NCBI GenBank assembly: GCA_015680685.1
Contig: MNCI01015530.1
Coordinates: 716,591-780,590 of the forward strand
DNA from: Gnetum montanum
Lineage: Eukaryota > Streptophyta > Gnetopsida > Gnetales > Gnetaceae
DNA length: 64,000 bases
Direction of reading: 5' to 3'
The notes beneath the pieces are model-generated. The model saw nothing but the letters and a program-made list of their open reading frames with translations, was not told the DNA's origin and made no database searches. Shown piece after piece: positions 13,155-24,034 of this stretch (positions are counted from its first letter, which is position 1; every line of letters begins with the position of its first letter). Both the position numbers and the translations under genes were made by a program.

Positions 13155-13172
13155 CAGTCAATCATGGGGGTA
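13155..13172 (+). promoter_or_regulatory. Polypurine tract of Athila-like element
   Basis: The sequence cagtcaatcatgggggta lies between a gaggatgag-type word and ggatgaagac. In the non-autonomous element, read on the minus strand, an almost identical run (gaggacgag..., cagtcatgggggta) directly precedes tgatgagacg, its 3' LTR start. The shared PPT ties the two elements together. Confidence 0.65.
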
Positions 13173-13970
13173 GGATGAAGACAAATTTTGTTGTGATACA
13201 ATATCTATATAGAATATCATAGCAATGATGTTGTGATACATGCTACATCATCATTGATGTGATGCATGCAACCTTATAAATACAACACTTGGATACATAA
13301 TCTGGCACATTTTGATTCCAACCTTAGCTAGACTCTTGCAATTCATATTCATAGACTTAGCAATAGAGTGAATGCTCACAGTGTGATGTTTGGCAATTGT
13401 CCAGTGTCTTTATTCGAATGAATTGTACTTTGACACCTTTCATGGAAAAAATAAAGATCAAGATTGCTCTTCATCATTATAGCATTCCCTTAGTTGTCTA
13501 ACTGTTCACTTAGCATAATTTTTACTATTTTCCTAGCTTAACACTTTAGTTTTTGAACCACTTTACTTTACTTGTTTATTAATAAGCGATATGGATATGA
13601 CTAGTTTCAAATGTTAAGTGTAGTTAGCTGGTAACCTAGTAGTGGCCTTGCTTGGTTCGCATAATAGTGATTCCACTTGGTAATTCCAATGATAGCTACA
13701 CAAGTGCAAGGCATGAATGGTAGACAAGGATTGAATGTCCATCATACTAGGCTAAGATAGGTTTATGTTTTTCTAGTTGACTAGACTTAGGAATTATCTC
13801 ATCATGTTTACATTAGGAGTAATTATGAGCCCATCAACATCAGTAATCATACACCTTACTATGAGCTAAACCATGCACTAGAACTTCACTATCTTAAGGT
13901 GGGAAGACAACAATCTTGAAATTAATCTCAATTACTAGCATACTTACATTGCCCATGCACAAATTATGAT
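13173..13970 (+). mobile_element. 3' LTR of Athila-like element
   Basis: It begins after the PPT as ggatgaagac, which would be tg-like in an intact copy. A ttataaataca TATA-like box lies at about 13273. The right end is blurred by the adjoining LINE, and no 5' LTR is available for comparison. Confidence 0.5.
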
Positions 13971-13975
13971 CTAGT

Positions 13976-16570
13976 CACACGTTGGCACTTATGACTTGTA
14001 TGGTAGAGTGTTGGGATACTTCACCACTCATCAAAGTTGAAGAAAATATCTTTACTTCCAAGATTGACATTTTACAAGCTTTCTTTGATTTTTACTCTAT
14101 TGTTTTTCGTAAAGAAGATATTGATCCTATTGCAGTGGATAACTGCTTGGAAGTCATTATTCCTTTTAATCATTCCATTTTTTGTGATGCTACTCCTCTC
14201 TCTAAACAAGATCTTTGTAAGGCTCTTCAACAACTTCAAAATGGTAAAGCCCTTGGTATGAAAGGTCTTCCTATAGAATTTTTCAAAAAAATTTAGTTAA
14301 CTCTTTAAGCTACTATTTATAGTGTGTGTAAGGAAGCTCTTATGAAAGGTTCTTTTGGCAAAGTTATCAATGCCAGAATTATTAAGCTTCTACCCAAGTC
14401 AAGAAATCATATGTGCATTAGAAACTAGTGTGCTATTACTCTTTTAAATGTTATCTACAAAATTTTTGCTAAAGCCATAGCCAATAAATTAAAGCCTTTT
14501 CTTCCTCAACTCATCAACAAAGAGCAAACTGGTTTTATTTAAGATAGGTATATCTTAGACAATGTCGTTGCTACTATTGAGGGTATGCATTGGGCTTCTT
14601 CTATTGATTAAAAAGCCATTCTTCTTAAGTTTGATTTTGCAATAGCTTATGACATACTTGATTGGTCTTTTTTAAGAAGTGTTATTAAGCACCATAACTT
14701 AGGCAATGTTTTTAATAATCACATTGATATTCTTTTATTGGATACTTCTTTAGTTTTTATTAATGGAACATTTTCTAAGGATGTTGAGCTTCAAAAAGTA
14801 GTTAAACAAGCATGTCCTATAGTTCTTTATCTGTTTATCATTGTTGCAGATACTCTTGGAGCTATTCTTAGAGGTCATAGCGATTTTATGAGGTTAAAAG
14901 GTATCTCTCTTCCACACGATGGTAAGGATCTTATTTATAGCTAGTTTGTAGATGACACTTTTCTCACTTTGCTTAAGGATCACAATAATTTTAACATTGT
15001 GTTAGATTGTATTGACATTTATTGTAGAGCCTTAAGAGCCAAAATTAATTGGAGAAAAAATGCAAGCTATTTGGTTGAGCTTCTTTCTAAGGCCTACTTG
15101 GACTCATAATTATAATATCAAGTGGCTCTCTCTTGCAAATATTTTTACCCTTTTGGGTATTCCAATAACTTTAATCTCTACTCATAGTACGTTATGGCGT
15201 TGAACAAGTTAAACATAAGGCTCTGAAATGAGCTTCCAAACCCTTATCTCTTGCAGGCAGATTTATCATAGCCAACCATGTTTTAGCTCCACTCATGTGT
15301 ATTACTCTTCTTTCATGGCTCCTTTTAAATATTTCTTTTAGAGCATCAACAAAATTCTTGTGACTTTTTATGGGGGGATAAGGATAATCACAAAGCTTTT
15401 CATCGAGTTGCTTAGGATATTTATATTTTAAGTAATGATTAGGATGGCTTGGGCCTCATCTCTATTAAACATCAAAGTATGCTCTTGGCCTCTAAATGGA
15501 TCACTCGCTATATAGAAGGTAATGAAGCTTGGAAGATTCTATTTAAGCATAATATTTCTTATCTAGGTAATCACCAAAGATGGAATAATACTCATTGGAA
15601 CACTTGGATCACCTATAGAGGATCTCAGAAGGTTATATGCTCATTCCTTTTCAAGAAAATTTGGTGTTGGAATCAAATTAAAGGCTTTTTGCAATGGAAA
15701 CCTACCCAATTAAGCTTGAATACTTTGTCGATGCACTCTATTTGGTGGTCACTTATTTATAAAAAGAATTTGGGCTTTCTATATGAAGAATTTTCTTATA
15801 AAGCCAATCATTTTGCTGATCACAATCTCCATGATGTTGGACAATTAATTTCTATTAGAAATGATTTTATTACCCTTTCTTGGCAATATGTCAAAGTTAA
15901 ATGAGGGTTTCAAAGACAAGATACTCCTATTTATCAACACATTGAGCATGTTCTTTCCAACTTTGGGGCTCCTAAGTTGCACAATGATACTCCTTGGTAT
16001 GATGATTAGTTTTGGCTAGATGGTTCCCCTTTGCATTCCATTCACCTTTCTAAAGTTAAATCTTGGTTTCACTTGCAAGAATTTCAATTTTCTACTTTAA
16101 ATAGAAGATGGAATGTGTAATTTGAGGATCACCATTGGAAATTTATTTTTTATCATGTCTAGATATCCAAGGCCCAACCTAAGCATTGTTTCTTATTTTG
16201 GTCCTTGATTCATCAAGGTCTTCCCATTGGACATAGGCTTCACTTCTTAGGAATTGATTCCCCTAAATGCACCATTTGTCAAGTTGAAGACTCATTTGTG
16301 TATGTTTTTTGGGAATGCTCTTTTTCTCACTAAATTTGGAAGTGGTGTCAATCTCTTTAGATTTTTAATCCTAATCAGTTTGTTGGTTTCTCTTTATGTA
16401 TCTTCAATGATGACTATGTTAAGCGGCACTTTCAAAAAGCTTGGAAGATACTTCTTTTTGAAATTATTTTCTTAGTTTGGAAATGTCATTTGGATTCCTA
16501 GTATCAAAACACTAATTACACTACTATGGTACGAAGTGCTTTATTGTTAACATTGGTCAACTTCAATGTT
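13976..16570 (+). pseudogene. L1-type LINE, 5'-truncated RT with C-terminal zinc domain
   Basis: The plus frame reads GKALGMKGLPIEFFKK at about 14240-14288, INKEQTGFI at about 14510-14540, LKFDFAIAYDILDWSFL at about 14625-14676 and FVDDTFL at about 14945-14964 (the YADD-type box). These are the ordered fingers and palm motifs of plant L1 RT. Downstream is the zf-RVT module: LIHQGLPIGHRLHFLG, then C-x2-C (KCTIC) and WECSFSH at about 16205-16330. The endonuclease domain is missing, so the copy is 5'-truncated, and stops are frequent. No poly(A) tail is visible at about 16570. Confidence 0.85.
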
Positions 16571-16619
16571 GCATACTAGGCTTTGAAAATAATATTAATT
16601 TCTCTTACAAAATGTTTTC

Positions 16620-17010
16620 TAAGCAGCCTTGCAATGCGGCCAGGTCAGAAGCACAGGCGCGTATCATAAAAAATAAACAATAATAAATAAATTTGTGTTA
16701 GGGCTTGAAAAACCAGAGACCCTACCGCATGGTTCTGTATAACAAACATGGGCATTGGAGCAGAGCAGAGATCTTCCTACTAGTGCCTGCCGTGGAGTGA
16801 AGACGGCCTGTGCGTGCTAATCTGCTTTTGCTCTCCCGTACCTGTGTTGGAGCTTCATATTTATGGTCACAGACAGACACACATTCGTCTCTATTTCTGA
16901 GCGGCCCAGTCCTTTGAAGCTATACTAAACAATGAGTGAATGATTGCGTCCGTGCGTTATCCTGCTGTGTTTCCATCTTTCGCAGCATGGAAGTAGGGAC
17001 GACACATTAA
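16620..17010. other. GC-richer unique segment, possible gene 5' region
   Basis: This part is richer in CG words than the surrounding AT-rich sequence (gcgcgtatc, gccgtggagtgaagacggcc, gtgcgttatcctg). It ends near a tttcgcagcatgg. It has no coding motif and no repeat partner in the window. It could be the leader or promoter of the JmjC gene relic downstream, but the 5-kb gap leaves that unproven. Confidence 0.3.
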
Positions 17011-17932
17011 TTTCTTATTTTCCTTTTTTGTTTTATCAATATCATTGTTATCATTGTTGTGATTGGTGTTGTGGTGAGGATGACCTTATCAGTAATCTTT
17101 GATGATTGCGGACGTGATCGCAAATAAGAACATCTAAGGGTCTGAACCGTTTATTGCTTGCCTATGAGATTTCTCTGTTTTTTGATGCTCCATGTGCTCT
17201 GTTTTTCTTGATGCGGTCATTTGAGATGGCTGGGTGTACAGCAGCTCTGCGTTCTTGTTAGTTGTTAGGAGTTAAAAAAATGGATAGTGTGCGAAATTAA
17301 CTGGAAGATGCCGCGTTAATGGTCTCTTATTATTGTGTTCCCAAAGTTAGATTGAAAGAAAGTGAGGTTGTTAATATAGGCTATGATTGCCAAATTTCAT
17401 AGATCGGGATGGGAAACTTAGCGATTATTACCTTAAATCGTGAATGCCGTTGTAAGTAGCCCTTGATTCAAAAAATTTTAGATCAGATTATTGGATTTCA
17501 AAGTCGCGTAATGCATAAATATGTCACTGTTGGTTTGCCAGTGAAAAATTGTCCGTGAATTCCTATATGTTCTGATTTAGTGGTTTTGTTTTTATAAATA
17601 TTGTCTTTCTTTATTTGAAGTCTTCATTTTATGTGCAATTCTTTCCTACTGTTTACTTTATGGCAGCATTCTAGTGCTACCATATTTCTGAGATTTCACA
17701 TTGTGAAGTTGTTCTTCTATATTTGTTTGGTTTGCGACAAGCCTCGTTGTTTTTTGAAACATTGTCTTTCTTTTGTTGCATTGATTTTCCTGCGAAGATT
17801 CACATCTTAGTTACCACTGTCGCAGAGATTTTATAGGGTTATTTAATTTCTTTATTTTTTTAGCATTGAGCTTTAGATCAACATGACTGAAAATAACAAA
17901 TGCACATACTTTGTTTTTTCCTGCTACACTCC

Positions 17933-18021
17933 TCTCATTAAGGGTATTCAGATGATAGCAACACTTTTAGGAATAATCTCTCATTAAGGGTATCCAGAGG
18001 ATAGCAACACTGTTACGAATC
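17933..18021 (+). repeat. Tandem duplication, about 44-bp unit
   Basis: Two adjacent copies start with tctcattaagggtat and contain gatagcaacact (17933-17976 and 17977-18021). They differ at several positions. Confidence 0.7.
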
Positions 18022-18277
18022 ATAGTGAGAAACTCCTTACAAGTGTGTTATTAATCAGTATCACTTTCTGAGTACCATTGCTGCTACGATTCATAGTTAA
18101 AAACTCTTTCCAAGTAAAACCTGATTGTTCTGTTTTGGTGTTTGTTCTCACCCTGAGAAAGTGTGGTAGAGTGTAGCCAATGAATTTGTACAATGCTAGA
18201 GATGAACGAAAAGGGAATCATTGAGGATTGAGAAATTAATTATGCAAGTTACTGCTACACAATATGCTTTTTGGTGA

Positions 18278-18323
18278 TTTCGTTTTTATACCAATAAGCA
18301 TTTCGTTTTTATACCAATAAGCA
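18278..18323 (+). repeat. Perfect 23-bp tandem duplication
   Basis: The 23-base unit beginning tttcgtttttataccaat occurs twice head to tail (18278-18300 and 18301-18323) without mismatch. Confidence 0.85.
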
Positions 18324-19916
18324 TTTTGGACAGCCTATTTTTCATTCGAAATTGTTAATTGTAGCAAAACTGCTATTGATCAATGACACAGCATAGTTAC
18401 AAATGTGTCATCCAGGATGAACTAATTAAGATCATGTGTTTTGTGACCAATTTTGCAATTAAAATGTCAAGATTAATGTCCATGTTTCTGTACTTTCCCA
18501 GAATTGAACATAACATTCCAAGCCTTAATTGATAAGTGATTTTATTAATTAATGATTTTACGAACTCACAATTTTTATTGACATTTTAGATATGTTTCTT
18601 TCATGGAATAGATCAAATATGAAATTTAAACTGAAGCATATTGAACCTTTACGAAAAATCACACCACACTTTTCCAAGAATAGTGAATACCAAGACATAT
18701 GCTTGTAGATAACAAATATGAATTCTTCAAAATCTTAAATCTTATGTTGACAATTTGAATAATTTAAATAAATGAATCTAAGTACAAAGTTCAAATCTGG
18801 GGAAGAACATGAACTACAATTAACATACCATAAGTCTTATTTCTGATTCTGACCTAAAGTTCAAAATTAGGGAAGAACATTAATTACAACTACCATAAGG
18901 GCTTACTTGTCATTCTCTCCTATTAAATTTTTTAACTCCCATGTGTCCATCTGGTCTAATGTTGGAAATTCATTAGAAAATTACCATTAGAAAATTATCA
19001 TGATCATCTTACAAATCATCAAAAGAGTGAGTTTGATTTTGATAATTGGATCACAAGTTGATTAGAAACAAAAAGTTTTGACCAAAATCAATATTGAAAG
19101 TAAGAACTCCTCAATTTTAAAGATGTTTACTTAGGTGTTCAACTTTAGGATTAATACATTGAAATTGGAAATTTGAAAGAGGAAAATAATTAATTGGTAG
19201 TAAGAATGAAATTTCTAGTTATAACAATAGTTATATCATTTTTGTTTGGATTTAATATTTAAAGGGTTTGAGGTATTAATAGAAATTTTTTTGGACAAAA
19301 TACCAATCTTTTTAGGAAATTAAGATTTAATAAAAAAGTAATGGCTTAGCATGATTCAAAGTATCTTGCAAAGCAAAAATATGCAACCTATGGATGATAT
19401 AATGCTACATTTTGTTTATTTTAATTGAGTTGACCATATTCTTCTTAAATAAGGAGTAACTTGATTGTTTGTATTTTAGACTTTAAATTGTTTTTTCTTA
19501 TTTTCAACTTACATTTTCAATGTGAATTTTTGTTTTTGTTTTTAGTGTTTTTTTAAAAGTAGAAAAGGTAAGCATAAAACAAATGTTCTTTACATTCCAA
19601 AAGGTGCAAGAAGATTAGAATATGTAATTGATTAAATATAAGTCTTCTTGCCTATTTCAAAGAAATATTAAATAGCTTGACAAAATATGAAATTTTACAA
19701 TTTTTTTGAAATTGGACACCAAAATCTAAAGTTCATTTATGAATGATCAACACTAAATACTTATGTATAAATGACCATATATCTAGGCACATAGCACCAT
19801 TAAAGCATTACTTAGTTTAATAATTAGAAAAAAAATAAGAATAATTTTTAATATGAATGACTTGAATATCATGTTTTTGCATTACATCATTTAATTGTAA
19901 AGCAAAACTTTGATAG

Positions 19917-20007
19917 CGAGGCAAGAAATTCAAAATTTGAATGAACACATGTTGATGTAAGNCGAGGCAAGAAATTCAAAATTTGAATGAACACATGTTG
20001 ATGTAAG
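19917..20007. other. Assembly join: 45-bp exact duplication around one N
   Basis: The 45 bases at 19917-19961, starting cgaggcaagaaattc, are repeated exactly at 19963-20007, with a single N at 19962 between them. An exact duplication abutting an N is most simply an unmerged contig overlap. Confidence 0.8.
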
Positions 20008-21735
20008 ATTAACAAGTGACTCATAGACATCATTAAGGAGAACAAAACAAGTGTCTTAGTTGCATCAACATCAATGGAAAAAAATATGACAAATTTTTGT
20101 TTACCAATTTGTAAATTTGCCATTTGAAAATCAACACAAATTTGCATCATCATTCCTTTATAGCTTAATATTAACATTGCATTGTCAAATAAGGACATAT
20201 TTAACTTATGACCTATTTGTTTGGAATGATTGATACTTTGCAAGAAAAAATACTCATATAAGCTTTTGTCTTATTTATCTTCTTTATTGCCATTTGATCA
20301 TTCTTATCATTGATATTAACTTGATTTTTCATATCTTCAACTTCATATAATTTTTTAATTATCATGTTTCTTCTTTTCCTTCAACATCTTTTTTTCGAGT
20401 TAAAGAAAAGAAGCATAAAATAGGAAGATTATAATATACAATTAGTTGGGATCCCTAATTAGAGTGATGATAAGGTGCTTGTTTGTGAAGTCATGAGACC
20501 TAGGTTGGAGCTTGGGTGCAACCACTCGAAAGAGACTAGGTTTGTGCTTATCTATTGCTTCTTCTAATATCCTACTTTGGCAAGATGACCATTGAGCCTT
20601 TGGATGATGATCTTATAATATGTAATTGGTTGAATATAAGTCTTTTTGGTTGATTGTAATACTCATTTTTTTTAACAATTAAGAAGATTTATTTCAACGA
20701 AAGAATATATAGGAAAATCAAATGCTATAGAAATAGATTCCATGTGCTTAATAAGACCAAGAAGATTAACAATTTCTTGCTTGGCTTTCTTAAAAATCAA
20801 CTAAAGATTAAATAGTTCAACAAAACATGGAACGTTAGAATATTGTTTAAATTGTCCATTAAAATTTGAAGTCCACTTAGAAATAATCAACATTACATGT
20901 TAATATATTAATGACCCTATATGTAGGGCACAATGCAAAATTGAAGTATTACATAGCTCAACAAGTTTTTTTAAATAAAGAAAATAATACTTAGTATGAA
21001 GGATTTGACTGTCATATTTTTGCATTATACCATTTAAGTTGTAGGTTTAAGTGGCTTTTATATCAATTCCATGATGTGGTTGTTAAGTGTATGACCTTTG
21101 TGTCCTATTTTGTAGTCTTTGAAAGGTGATTACTTTCCTTTTCTTTTTTAAGTTGTTTGGAAGCAATTCTTGAAGCCTAAGTGTTTGAAGTTTTATGAAT
21201 GTTGAGGATTTATTTCTACAATACAAGTTAATATCATTAGAACATGGTCACTCACCAAGTTTAAAAATTTTATCTTTAAAAAATATATATGAACAAGGTT
21301 ATCTGTCCAACATTGCCTTGGCAATGGTGGGACTATTAAAAAGGTGGGTGGACATGTAAAGAAAGATGGCAAGGGGTTTAATCAACTCTAATATTGAATG
21401 ACAAGATTACAAGCAAAATATTTTAACATTAAAATTAAAATGGCAATTGAACCATTGCCTTTATGATCATTACGCTAAAAAATTAAGATTTGGGAAGCAA
21501 AGAAGATATTAACCATTTAGCATAATGAGAAGTCCAAGAATTGGTAAACATGGAGAAGAAGTTGGATTCACAAGCTAAAGTATAGAATCTATTTTTCTCA
21601 AATAAACTTTTTGAGTGTTGGCTTGTAACTTTGTTTTGTACTCTGCTAATTTATTAAAGTGGTTAACATGAAATTTAGAAACTCAAAGAAGACTCAATGC
21701 ACAACCAATTAAACTTTTCCAATGAAGTGGTTAAC

Positions 21736-21975
21736 ATTTATGGATGCTAAATGTAGGTGCTCTATTTTTAATATGTAATGGACAACATAATTGCTAGGCA
21801 TCTTGGATGCTAAATGCTAAATATACGTGCTCTTTTTTTAGCATGTAACGGACAACATAATGGGGCTTCATTAGGTGCTCATTTTTAGCATGGAACGATA
21901 ACATAATGGGGCTTCATTAGGTGCTCATTTTTAGCATGTAACGATAACATAATGGAGCTTCATTTTTAGTAAAGG
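21736..21975 (+). repeat. Minisatellite, 46-bp unit
   Basis: Two near-identical 46-base units start ggggcttcattaggtgctca and contain tttttagcatg.aacgataacataat. They are flanked by three or four more degenerate copies sharing ggtgctc, tttttagcatgtaacgg and acaacataat. The array sits about 70 bases upstream of the first recognised JmjC exon. Confidence 0.75.
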
Positions 21976-22040
21976 TGAAAATGTTGAAAATTATAGATAC
22001 ATAAGAATAGACGCATAATTTAAATTGGGAAATGATTGAT

Positions 22041-24034
22041 ACACCTACTATTGAAAAAGTCTCATCCCAACAATGGAGAAAAGCCTCTAATCGATCCTCT
22101 GCTAATGATAATCATATCTATTGTCTAACTGCACAATAAGCCAAAAATGAGGATATATACAGAATCTTCAGAAATGTTTGGGCTAAAGGGCAACTAGTCA
22201 TAGTTAGGGATTGTTTGAAGAAGGGTTTTGGCTTAAGTTGGGATCCCGCGGTGATGATGAGGGGTTGCAGAGACAAGACCATTGACAAAAGTGGAACAAT
22301 TCATGTGGTTGATTGCTACACAAGAGTAATCGTAATGACATCTCAAATTTCTTATGTGCTTTTCCTTTTATCCTTTCATTTTTCTTCTTTGATGTAACTA
22401 ATTGATGATGAAATTATTTTGTAGGAATCCATGAACATTAGAGAATTTTTCCATGGATATAGAGGTGGGGCTACAAAAGATGCAAGACAAGTCCTATACA
22501 AATTAGAAGATTGGCCACCTCAAGAAGATTGGGATGACAGAATTCCAAGGCATGGTAGTGAATTTTTCAAAGTTTTTCCATTTCCACACTATTGTCATCC
22601 CATAGGTGGCCTCAATATTGTAAGAAGCAATGTTCTTCTTAAAAATGTTTTAGCTCTAGATCTTGGTCCCAAGATGTACATTGCTCAAGGCCTTGAAAAA
22701 AGTCCAGGTTATGATGGTTTTGTAACCCATCTCTATCTTGATGTATCAGATATAGTAAGTTAGCTTAACATCTTTAAAATTTTTTATTTTATAGATTTTC
22801 AATGCAAGAAATATATCATTTTATTGTTAGATTGCTTTGCTTTTTCATTTTAGAGATACCTTTTCGATTTTTGGACTACTATGCTTTTCTATGTGAGAGT
22901 TTTTTCTTTTATAATTTACATGAACTTTTGTTTTCGGTGGTTTTTGAGTTTTTTTTTTAATTTATATTTGGGGATAAATTGAGGCAATAGCAAGGCCTCT
23001 ACACACACTTTACCAACATCACCTATCTTTTCATTTCTTTTCATTTGTTCTATCTTTTATGTTTTCTATTTCAAAATTTTTTTAATTTTCTTAAATCCTC
23101 ATTGCTTAATTTTTTTTGTAGGTAAACCTACTTATGCATGCTAAAAAGATCAAGAACATGAATAACAAGAACCAAAATAAAAAATTCAAAGACAAGTAGA
23201 GCTTTTGGATGACAGTACTGATGATGGTCAAGGTGGTGCAGTATGGGACATTTTTAGAAGAGAAGATGTGCCAAAATTCGTGGAGTACCTCCGCAAGCAT
23301 CAACAATTCTTCAAAACTTATAATAAGCAAGTTGAAAATGTAAGTTTGGTTGATTTACATCATTTTGCATTATGGAAGAACTATGATCAAACAGTATGCT
23401 GAACAAGTTTTAATCAAATTGGTGAAGGTTGTCCATCCCATACTAGATCAATGTATTTATTTGAATGATACTCATAAGCAAATGTTGAAGGCAGAATATG
23501 GTAAGCAATGTGCTCTTAACTTAAGTAGGCTTTATTAGATTTAACAAAAAGAACTCTTAGTTAATATTGATCTTGTTCAAAAATGTTATTAATGAACCAC
23601 AGGGGTGGAGCCATGGACGTTTGAACAACATGTTGGAGAGTGTGTGTTTATGCAAGGTGTCCACATGAAGTAAGGAACCTAATGGTATTCATGTTATTCC
23701 CATGTAATATTAATCCTTCTTGTAGGCATTTGAAACACAACTCAACTTTGCATTGTTTTCTTCAAATGTAGTCATGTACAAAGATTGCTATGGATTTTGT
23801 ATCCCCAGAAAGTGCATTGGAGTGTATTAAAGTAGCAGATCAGCTCAGAGATCTCACAGCCAATGATAAAGTAGATAAGACAAATAAACTAGAGGTATTG
23901 TAATTATCATTCAACTAAAATTAGATAGTAATGTACTTTTTTTTTTCAAATTTATGAAATTGTATTTCTGACTAATTCATGGGAAATAGGGCATGCACTT
24001 GATCGTCCATTTCATGGAAGCTGTTATGAAATAA
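22041..24034 (+). pseudogene. KDM3/JMJ25-type JmjC histone H3K9 demethylase, decayed 3' gene part
   Basis: Seven plus-strand exons match the plant IBM1/JMJ25 JmjC region: about 22041-22325 (GQLVIVRDCL, LSWDPAVMMRG), 22425-22754 (PRHGSEFFKVFPF, LDLGPKMYIA), 23122-23339 (GGAVWDIFRREDVPKFVEYL), about 23396-23500 (VVHPILDQCIYL), 23603-23684 (EPWTFEQHVGE, then CPHEVRNLM in another frame), 23772-23894 (IAMDFVSPESALECIK) and 23990-24034. Most junctions keep GT...AG. Lesions are a TAA stop in the first exon (about 22136), a frame change in the third near 23195, and a small deletion in the fifth. The first Fe(II) ligand His of the HxD motif reads Tyr (LYLD for LHCD, about 22733). The second His survives in a shifted frame. 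N-terminal zinc-finger exons are not found. As it stands it cannot make an active demethylase. Confidence 0.85.

Larger units (their letters stand above)
4060..13970 (+). mobile_element. Athila-like Ty3/gypsy element, 5'-truncated and decayed
   Basis: The order is Gag C-terminus, protease, RT, RNase H, integrase, a long spacer, a third ORF, PPT and 3' LTR, all on the plus strand. A third ORF after pol is characteristic of Athila-type elements. The Gag N-terminus, primer-binding site and 5' LTR are absent, because the left neighbour is the Tat-like LTR. Every ORF carries multiple stops. Its protease is clearly related in sequence to that of the intact non-autonomous element at 26301-33748, and both share the same PPT (catgggggta). 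Confidence 0.75.
17011..22040. other. AT-rich noncoding stretch with small duplications
   Basis: No ORF with recognisable domains. Local duplications are described separately (17933-18021, 18278-18323, 21736-21975). Sequence at 19560-19900 and 20380-21050 shares loose similarity in the same order (for example gtccac/ggacac, cataaaataggaag words), suggesting an old duplicated repeat. A minus-strand open frame at 19887-20243 spans the assembly join and was not accepted as a gene. Confidence 0.5.

Noticed and set aside
19887-20243. 118-codon minus-strand frame, briefly considered as a hAT-like fragment
   Set aside because: It crosses the N and the false 45-bp duplication, and its similarity to transposase domains is too weak to call.
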